Origin: Phycisphaerales bacterium
GTDB taxonomy: Bacteria; Planctomycetota; Phycisphaerae; Tepidisphaerales; Tepidisphaeraceae
Assembly (NCBI GenBank): GCA_020853095.1
Contig: JADYZN010000043.1
Span: forward strand, 98,662-162,661
Length of the DNA stretch: 64,000 nt
Direction: 5' to 3'
The notes under the pieces are model-generated. The model was not told the origin of the DNA. It did no database searches and saw only the letters and a list, made by a program, of their open reading frames with translations. Shown one piece after another: positions 58,911 to 64,000 of this stretch. How positions within the stretch are numbered: position 1 is the stretch's first letter; each line of letters begins with the position of its first letter. Made by a program: the position numbers and the translations under genes.

Positions 58911-59342
58911 ACCGTTATCAATCCCCGCCGCCCCAATGGGCGCGATGATCGGGTCGGCATATGGATGCCATTGCCTTTAAACCGAATCCGGTGAAAATGA
59001 CCCCGGTCAAAACGGTTCCACTCACCGGAACCAGATCAGCGGCCGTGATGAAAGTCAAGCCGAACCCGTTAAGGGCTCATTTCTCATAATGCCTTTATGT
59101 CGTCTGGGTAATGTCCCCTTACCTGAATCTGAGGTTCATCTCCAATCGTCTTGCCCCCTGATGGCATGAAAATGCCGCAAAAGGAGGGGGGATACAAACA
59201 ATACGCACCAAAATTGTCCCATCTAAAAAAAATTGGTCCTTTTCATGGTATTATTTGCTTGACAATTGGTGGTCCTTGGTGTAATTCTTTGTCAGTTCTG
59301 TTTCAAATCATGATGCCACGGGCACGTTTAGGAGGAGTTGGC
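58911..59342. other. Gene-free region before the second cassette, with inverted repeat
   Basis: No convincing gene in 432 bp; a frame open from 59151 is unlikely to start before 59343. An inverted repeat CCGGTGA (58988-58994) / TCACCGG (59022-59028) encloses AATGACCCCGGTCAAAAC, a pattern that recalls the edges of IS21-like elements, so this may be an insertion scar. From about 59200 the DNA becomes AT-rich and holds a promoter at 59259-59285 and two similar motifs, AATTGGTCCTT and AATTGGTGGTCCTT, that could be operators. Confidence 0.5.
59259..59285 (+). promoter_or_regulatory. Promoter of the second secretion cassette
   Basis: -35 TTGACA (59259-59264), a 15-bp spacer and -10 TGTAAT (59280-59285), about 60 bp before the pseudopilin start. 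The sequence GACAATTGGTG here resembles GACAATTGTG at the promoter of the first cassette. Confidence 0.5.
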
Positions 59343-60176
59343 ATGAGATTTCATCTGACAGGGGGGAAGTCGCTGGACAACCGACCAGGAAAAGATCGAT
59401 CTTTTCGTGGCGCCATTGGGTTTACGATTGTGGAGCTGCTGGTCGTCATAGGAATCATAGCGCTGCTCATCGCAATTCTTCTGCCTGTGTTGAATAAAGC
59501 GCGGGACGCCGCCAACGCCGTTGCTTGCGCGTCAAACCTGCGGCAAATAGGCAATGCATTGCGCCTGTATTCCAATGATAATAAAGACATCCTCATTCTG
59601 ATCGATCACCCCTTCCTGGCTCCTCCGTTGCCGGGAACACCGGGAACATTCTGGCCATGGGACCTGTATCCGTATCTTGGAATACCGCCGATGACGGCGA
59701 CAAACGTCTACACAACCTACTGGAAGAATGAGGGGGCTCGATCTCTGTTCCTTTGTCCTTCACGCATTAACGGAGAGGGCTTTTATGGTGCCGGCATACA
59801 ATATGGCATGAACACGCTTGTTGGTTCGCGGTGGGACTATGGTACGCGCACCAAATTCAGTGTCATGCAGAAATGGTCACAAATGCCTCGCCAGTCGGAA
59901 CTCATCTATATCGCGGAGACCATGGGAGATGGGGAGCGTCAGGATCCGCGGCTTCGATACCTGACTGGTGTAGAGACGGGTTACGTCATTTATTCCCGCA
60001 ACTGGGGAATTGGATTTGACGTGCCCATGACCGATCGACATTCAAAGGGTGGAAATGTACTCTTTTTCGACAATTCGGTTCGTCGGGTTGGTTTTGAGGA
60101 GACGTTCCCCATGCTGGGCGAACCGACCGGGGCCGCCAATCCGAAAAACCGGATGTGGGATCCATCGATCAGGTAA
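59343..60176 (+). CDS. Type II pseudopilin-like protein (DUF1559-like)
   Basis: A 277-residue protein with a prepilin-type start: [20 protein letters not shown] at about residues 26-45, cut after Gly by prepilin peptidase. [20 protein letters not shown] just after the helix and [14 protein letters not shown] at the end match the pseudopilin of the first cassette. ATG 59343 is preceded by AGGAGG (59330-59335). It is the first gene of the second secretion cassette. Confidence 0.87.
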   Translation: MRFHLTGGKSLDNRPGKDRSFRGAIGFTIVELLVVIGIIALLIAILLPVLNKARDAANAVACASNLRQIGNALRLYSNDNKDILILIDHPFLAPPLPGTPGTFWPWDLYPYLGIPPMTATNVYTTYWKNEGARSLFLCPSRINGEGFYGAGIQYGMNTLVGSRWDYGTRTKFSVMQKWSQMPRQSELIYIAETMGDGERQDPRLRYLTGVETGYVIYSRNWGIGFDVPMTDRHSKGGNVLFFDNSVRRVGFEETFPMLGEPTGAANPKNRMWDPSIR

Positions 60177-60188
60177 GCCGGAGGGCCG

Positions 60189-61400
60189 GTGACGGCCAAT
60201 CAAATGAGCGTGACAATCAACAAAACCTCAGCCAACTCACGGAAAAGGCAGTCGCGGAGCGCCTCCGGGACCGCGGTGCTTGCAAATAGTTTTCTGGGAA
60301 CGGAGGGATTGCTCGGACAGGCTTGTTTCAAATACGTGGACCTGGCTCATCAGATCGTGCGCGATATCGCCCGAAAGGGGCTCAAGCCGGGGGATCGCCT
60401 GGGCACGGAAGATGAGCTGGTGAAAGAGCATGAATTGAGCCGGAACACCGTGCGCCAGGCCCTTGCGATTCTGGAGAAGGAAGGATTTGTTTCGCGTCGG
60501 CAGCGAATGGGAACGTATGTTCAGCGGAGTGTGGGTCTGAGTCCTGACAAGGATGTCGCGGCCCCACAAGGCACGGTGTTAATGGTCGTGCCGGAGTGTG
60601 GGTGGCTGGATGCCGAAGTTGATCTGGCGTCATTTACCATTTTTCGCTCGATGGTAAGTGAACTGGGAACACTGGGGTTTGCGGTTCGCGTCGTTGCGCT
60701 GCGAGGGACCATTGCCGAGATGCGTGAGCGATTCGCGTTGGCTCTCAGGGTCGATCAGGTGGACGGGATTTGTGCGTATTCCGTCAACATGGAGCCATTT
60801 CGTGATCTGATGTCGGACACACCTCTTGTGACAGTCGGCATGCGGTATTCCCACGTTGGGTGCTGGATTACCTTGGATTTTGAGAAAATAACGTATGAAC
60901 TGACCAAGTACCTGATTGGCCGCGGCCACCGGCGGATCGCGATCATAGGCGGATCATGGAGTGATGTTCGAAGTTTTTCGCCGTATGCGTCGGGCTATCG
61001 TCGCGCCTTTAAAGAAGCGAATCTCCCGTTTCATCGCGAGTTGCTGCACCAGGCCCATGAAGATGAATCGCTTGTGGAACTTGCCGACGCGGTATTGAAG
61101 AGTCAACAGCCGACGGCGGTGTTCGCGGAGGAAGCAAAGGTTTGCCAGGCGGTGCTCGCGGCCGCGAATGCCCTGAATCTCAAGATTCCCGATGATCTTT
61201 CCGTTGTGTCAGAAGGACAAATGGCCCATTGCATCACGTCGCCGGTCCGAATGACGGTGGTGCTGCCAGACAACATCGCCATTGGTAAGGAAGCGGTGGA
61301 CCGCTTGGTGGACAACATTCGCGGTGGCAATCCGATTCCAATTATCGGCCGGGCCGGGCCCATCGTCGAAGGAGAATCGGTTCGTACTCTCAGGGTTTGA
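60189..61400 (+). CDS. GntR/LacI hybrid transcription regulator
   Basis: A 403-residue regulator with an N-terminal extension of about 45 residues, a GntR winged helix (VDLAHQIVRDIARKGLKPGD, EHELSRNTVRQALAILEKEG, QRMGTYVQR) and a LacI-like sensor domain (TVLMVVPECGWLD, LIGRGHRRIAIIGGSW, PDDLSVVSEGQMAH). It shares its plan with the regulator at 21513. A GGAGGG lies close before a GTG at 60189, and ATG 60204 is an alternative. It probably binds a sugar and controls the pseudopilin gene before it and the PEP-CTERM gene after it. Confidence 0.87.
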   Translation: MTANQMSVTINKTSANSRKRQSRSASGTAVLANSFLGTEGLLGQACFKYVDLAHQIVRDIARKGLKPGDRLGTEDELVKEHELSRNTVRQALAILEKEGFVSRRQRMGTYVQRSVGLSPDKDVAAPQGTVLMVVPECGWLDAEVDLASFTIFRSMVSELGTLGFAVRVVALRGTIAEMRERFALALRVDQVDGICAYSVNMEPFRDLMSDTPLVTVGMRYSHVGCWITLDFEKITYELTKYLIGRGHRRIAIIGGSWSDVRSFSPYASGYRRAFKEANLPFHRELLHQAHEDESLVELADAVLKSQQPTAVFAEEAKVCQAVLAAANALNLKIPDDLSVVSEGQMAHCITSPVRMTVVLPDNIAIGKEAVDRLVDNIRGGNPIPIIGRAGPIVEGESVRTLRV

Positions 61401-61491
61401 CCACGTTGTCGCAAAAGAACACGCGAAGAAAGGAGGTTTAGCCGATCGCGTCGAAGAATTCGTAAAAATGGTCGAAACATTTGTATTTGCC

Positions 61492-61520
61492 TTGAATTGT
61501 GTTATAGTTGGTATTATTGT
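61492..61520 (+). promoter_or_regulatory. Promoter of the PEP-CTERM gene at 61.7 kb
   Basis: -35 TTGAAT (61492-61497), 17-bp spacer and -10 TATTGT (61515-61520) in an AT-rich stretch. The leader to ATG 61668 is about 140 nt. Confidence 0.5.
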
Positions 61521-61667
61521 GTAATTGTTCCTGTTGATGGCAGTTCAGCCGTCGAAGGCTGGCGGGGCATGTTTCAAGCTCGCAAGAGTGTGAACAGTGC
61601 AAGGAACTGTCGTCTTACGGGTGTTTCTCTGGTTTAGGAATGGTTTTCAACTCTTATGGAGGCAGGT

Positions 61668-62546
61668 ATGCGATCCACTCTTTTAGCCGTTGCTGTTTCA
61701 ATTGGTCTGACTGGCGCTGCGCAGGCGACTGTGCTGCTCGATCAGAATTTCGATGATACCGGTGTCTTTGTAAACGGGACCACCCTGACTGCGACCGGAA
61801 TTGGCAACCCAGCCACATCGGTCGGAGAATGGACGACCGTGGAAGATGTGCTGCCCGGGGCTGCTGTTACGAACGCCGAGTCGTTTTCCAGCGCGCAGAG
61901 TCTGGCCGTGAACAGAAACGGCAGTAACACGGCCGGCACGGGTCAGTTTCTGGGTTCATTTGATAACGCGGTTTCCACCGGCATCGTGGAGGTCTCTTTC
62001 CGTGCCAAGAGGACCAGGGCTGGATGGGATTCCGATGATCCGGCAGACGGCATCGGCAACGAATTTACGGGGTCCGCAAGCACGTTTCAGGTTGGAACGA
62101 CAAGCAACTTGAACCTGACATTCCCCGCTTCCACGGACATCGGGTTCAAGCTTCACTCCGATAACAGTCTTTATGTGTTCGATAATGGATCGCCGACTCA
62201 GGTTGTCAGCAATATCGATACGCTGGATTTTTCAGCCAATGGGACGTGGCATGGCTACAAGCTGGTGATCAATCTCGACGCCCACACCTATGATGCCTAT
62301 TACTCCGCGGACGGTACGGATGCGGGTTTTGTGCAGGTTTTCAATGACGCCGCTTACAGTGCCGCCAATGTGGCAAGCATCGACGCGGTGACCGGCCGGT
62401 CAGCGTTTTACACCATTGATCGCGGGCCGGTCTTTTACGACAACGTCTACGTTGCCCAGGTACCGGAGCCGGCGTCGTTGTTGATGCTGACGCTGGGTGC
62501 CGGATTCGTAACGCTGAAGCGATGCCGACGCGCAATCGCATCGTGA
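61668..62546 (+). CDS. PEP-CTERM sorted secreted protein
   Basis: A 292-residue precursor. A signal peptide (LLAVAVSIGLTGAAQA) precedes a lectin-like jelly roll (LLDQNFDDTG, TGIVEVSFRAKRTR, NGTWHGYKLVINLDAHTYDA, RGPVFYDNVYVAQ), probably carbohydrate-binding, and a C-terminal signal VPEPASLLMLTLGAGFVTLK followed by a basic end. ATG 61668 was chosen because GGAGG (61658-61662) sits five bases before it; the ATG at 61656 lies upstream of this box. An intrinsic terminator follows the stop codon. Confidence 0.85.
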   Translation: MRSTLLAVAVSIGLTGAAQATVLLDQNFDDTGVFVNGTTLTATGIGNPATSVGEWTTVEDVLPGAAVTNAESFSSAQSLAVNRNGSNTAGTGQFLGSFDNAVSTGIVEVSFRAKRTRAGWDSDDPADGIGNEFTGSASTFQVGTTSNLNLTFPASTDIGFKLHSDNSLYVFDNGSPTQVVSNIDTLDFSANGTWHGYKLVINLDAHTYDAYYSADGTDAGFVQVFNDAAYSAANVASIDAVTGRSAFYTIDRGPVFYDNVYVAQVPEPASLLMLTLGAGFVTLKRCRRAIAS

Positions 62547-62589
62547 TATCGTAGAGTGTCTGCAAATGATGCATGGCAAGACTCAACGC

Positions 62590-62627
62590 ACACAAAGGAG
62601 GTTGAAAGACTTCCTTTGTGTTTTTTT
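62590..62627 (+). terminator. Intrinsic terminator after the PEP-CTERM gene
   Basis: ACACAAAGGA (62590-62599) pairs with TCCTTTGTGT (62612-62621) in a 10-bp stem with a 12-nt loop, directly followed by a run of T to 62627. It separates the PEP-CTERM gene from the next gene at 62666, which would then depend on read-through or on a promoter not seen. Confidence 0.85.
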
Positions 62628-62665
62628 CAAGAAGCTGTTTATGGCCCGATTAGCTGGAGGGCATT

Positions 62666-64000
62666 GTGCTAAGAGTTCATCCAATAACGATTATCGCGGT
62701 GCTGTTCGGGCTTTTTTATGGAGCGATGCCGGGCAAGGCCGTCGATCTGGACAGGGGGCATCAGATTCTGCTTCAGCGGGGGTTTCAGGTTCAGGGTATC
62801 GCCTTTCCGGGCGAAGGCGGCCTGGTGAGCCTGGAGAGGTTTCGCCAATCCAACATGACCGGTCTTGACACCTGGTACAATCCATTCCGGGCCGGTGATT
62901 TTGACGAAACACCCACGTTGCAATGGAAGCGCCTGATCCGCTATGGCGACTCGACGGAATTGCAAAGTTCGGAAACCCCCTATCTCTCAAATCTGGTGGC
63001 CGTTCAGTATGGCGACGAGGAGTCTCTGACCCCAGACGTGGTTGCAGCGCATACGCAGGCGCTTGCGGAACTGCGAACGCGCTATCCGAATGCGATCAGT
63101 TACACCAATCAATATGGCACACAGGAAAGCCTTGCGACCTTGAAGCAGTACGTCTCTGTCGCCAAGCCGGACATGGTGATGTTCGACACCTATCCATTCA
63201 ATGGGAACACGACCGGCGGCAGCCCAAGGAATTTTTACGCCGACTTGCAGAAATACCGCCAGCTTGGACTGGGCGGGCATGATGGAACAGGGACAAGGCC
63301 GATTCCGTACGGCGCGTTTATGCAGACGTGGGTGCTGGAAAGTGGTTACACGCTTTCCGAATCCGAGATGAGACTGAACAACTTCTCGGCGATATCGTTT
63401 GGCAACACCGTTCTTGAGGCATTTCTTTATCGGGCGCCCACGCATTTTATCAGTGGAACCATTCAACCCGTTTTCTTTACCGGATACGGAGATACTCAAC
63501 CGACCGATCGGTTTTATCAATATGCAGAAATGAATCAGGAAATCAGGAACCTTGGCCCCGCCATGATCCGGCTGATTTCCACGGATGTTCGGATCGTCCC
63601 GGGTCGCCATGATACCTGGTATGGGGATGCCGAGAATACGCTTCCGAGCGGCGTCGGCCGCTGGAGCGCTGGCGCCGATCCTTACATCAAGGATATTTCC
63701 GCCAGCAATCCCGGTTCCAAAAACGATGGCCTGGACGGCGACGTGCTGATCGGCTATTTCAAGCCGTTGGGCGAATCATTCACGTCACACGGACATGAAG
63801 GGGATGTTTACTTCATGATCGTGAACGGCCTTTCGAGTTCCACCGGTTCCGCCGTTGACTGCCGCCAGAACGTGCGCATCGATTTTGATTTCTTGGGAAC
63901 CAACATCAACAGCCTGCTGCGTCTGGATCGTGACAGCGGCCTGACGGAGATGGTCGTGCTGGATTGGGATGGCGGCTCGCGATACCACTTGAACCTGCTC
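62666..64000 (+). CDS. Secreted glycoside-hydrolase-like protein, 3' end cut by window
   Basis: An open frame from GTG 62666 to the window end (445 codons), preceded by GGAGGG. A signal peptide (TIIAVLFGLFYGAMPGKA) is followed by a sequence typical of TIM-barrel glycosidases of uncertain family: GLDTWYNPFRAGDFDETPTL, AKPDMVMFDTYPFNGN, AFMQTWVLESGYTLSE and, near the end, a beta-sandwich (DVYFMIVNGLSSSTGSAVD). No catalytic pair can be assigned with certainty. It follows the terminator of the PEP-CTERM gene and probably is the hydrolytic part of the second cassette. The protein continues past the window. Confidence 0.7.
   Translation, partial: MLRVHPITIIAVLFGLFYGAMPGKAVDLDRGHQILLQRGFQVQGIAFPGEGGLVSLERFRQSNMTGLDTWYNPFRAGDFDETPTLQWKRLIRYGDSTELQSSETPYLSNLVAVQYGDEESLTPDVVAAHTQALAELRTRYPNAISYTNQYGTQESLATLKQYVSVAKPDMVMFDTYPFNGNTTGGSPRNFYADLQKYRQLGLGGHDGTGTRPIPYGAFMQTWVLESGYTLSESEMRLNNFSAISFGNTVLEAFLYRAPTHFISGTIQPVFFTGYGDTQPTDRFYQYAEMNQEIRNLGPAMIRLISTDVRIVPGRHDTWYGDAENTLPSGVGRWSAGADPYIKDISASNPGSKNDGLDGDVLIGYFKPLGESFTSHGHEGDVYFMIVNGLSSSTGSAVDCRQNVRIDFDFLGTNINSLLRLDRDSGLTEMVVLDWDGGSRYHLNLL

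Noticed and set aside
58988-59028. Intact IS21-like insertion sequence
   Set aside because: Only a short inverted repeat with a faint resemblance to IS21 ends is present; no transposase gene, so only a possible scar is noted.
62987-63610. 207-codon minus-strand frame near the window end
   Set aside because: It lies opposite a 445-codon plus-strand frame that has a signal peptide, a good ribosome binding site and glycosidase-like sequence.
1-64000. tRNA, rRNA, CRISPR arrays and prophage genes
   Set aside because: I looked for T-arm-like GTTCGAATC boxes, regularly spaced repeats and phage structural genes and found none that hold up.

Overview
The window looks like chromosomal DNA of a Gram-negative, GC-rich bacterium, most likely a planctomycete of the Phycisphaerae type. 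The evidence is three secreted proteins ending in PEP-CTERM sorting signals, two type II pseudopilin-like proteins with the [17 protein letters not shown] or [17 protein letters not shown]-terminus, GntR/LacI hybrid regulators, GTG and TTG starts, and lipid A genes (LpxD and an LpxL-type acyltransferase) that imply an outer membrane. No rRNA, tRNA, CRISPR array, prophage or intact insertion sequence was found.

Layout. 0-8.8 kb: the tail of a PAC2-family protein, then a minus-strand run (GH38 alpha-mannosidase, HEAT-repeat lipoprotein, CaxA-type Ca2+/H+ antiporter, Band-7/propeller-like protein, P1-nuclease/phospholipase C-like protein, metallophosphoesterase). 8.8-11.6 kb: a KimA-like APC transporter with a Usp-like tail, preceded by a c-di-AMP (ydaO/yuaA) riboswitch and promoter. 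11.6-15.7 kb: coiled-coil membrane protein, a 51-residue membrane peptide, acetyltransferases and a RelE-type toxin-antitoxin pair. 15.7-22.6 kb: first regulated secretion cassette (GntR/LacI regulator divergent from PEP-CTERM protein, pseudopilin, two amidohydrolases and a secreted propeller protein). 22.6-31.2 kb: corC-ybeY-pgpH-phoH housekeeping operon, cdsA, xseA and an acetyl-xylan-esterase-like protein. 31.3-38.2 kb: acetyltransferase, mgtE, mfd, M29 aminopeptidase and a small membrane protein. 38.3-48.9 kb: a glycan assembly/export cluster (GH-GT2 fusion, ABC exporter, two paralogous GT-B-like proteins around a mazEF module, class I amidotransferase, GT4, acyltransferase). 49-58.9 kb: pseudo-receiver, class II aldolase, SlyD, hydrolase, enolase-superfamily enzyme, LpxD, Gfo/Idh/MocA dehydrogenase, PEP-CTERM protein, acetyltransferase and ABC-F ATPase. 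59.2-64 kb: second secretion cassette (pseudopilin, GntR/LacI regulator, PEP-CTERM protein, start of a secreted hydrolase-like protein).

How the parts connect. Cyclic di-AMP signalling appears twice: a riboswitch controls a potassium-importer-like gene, and the PgpH-type HD phosphodiesterase that would degrade the nucleotide lies in the phoH-ybeY operon. The two secretion cassettes share the same unusual gene content and probably each answer to a sugar or polysaccharide signal. The 38-49 kb cluster probably builds and exports a surface glycan or glycolipid. Several genes have a -10 hexamer 6-9 nt before the ATG and no Shine-Dalgarno, which suggests leaderless transcripts. All functions are inferred from sequence motifs read by eye; no database search was run.
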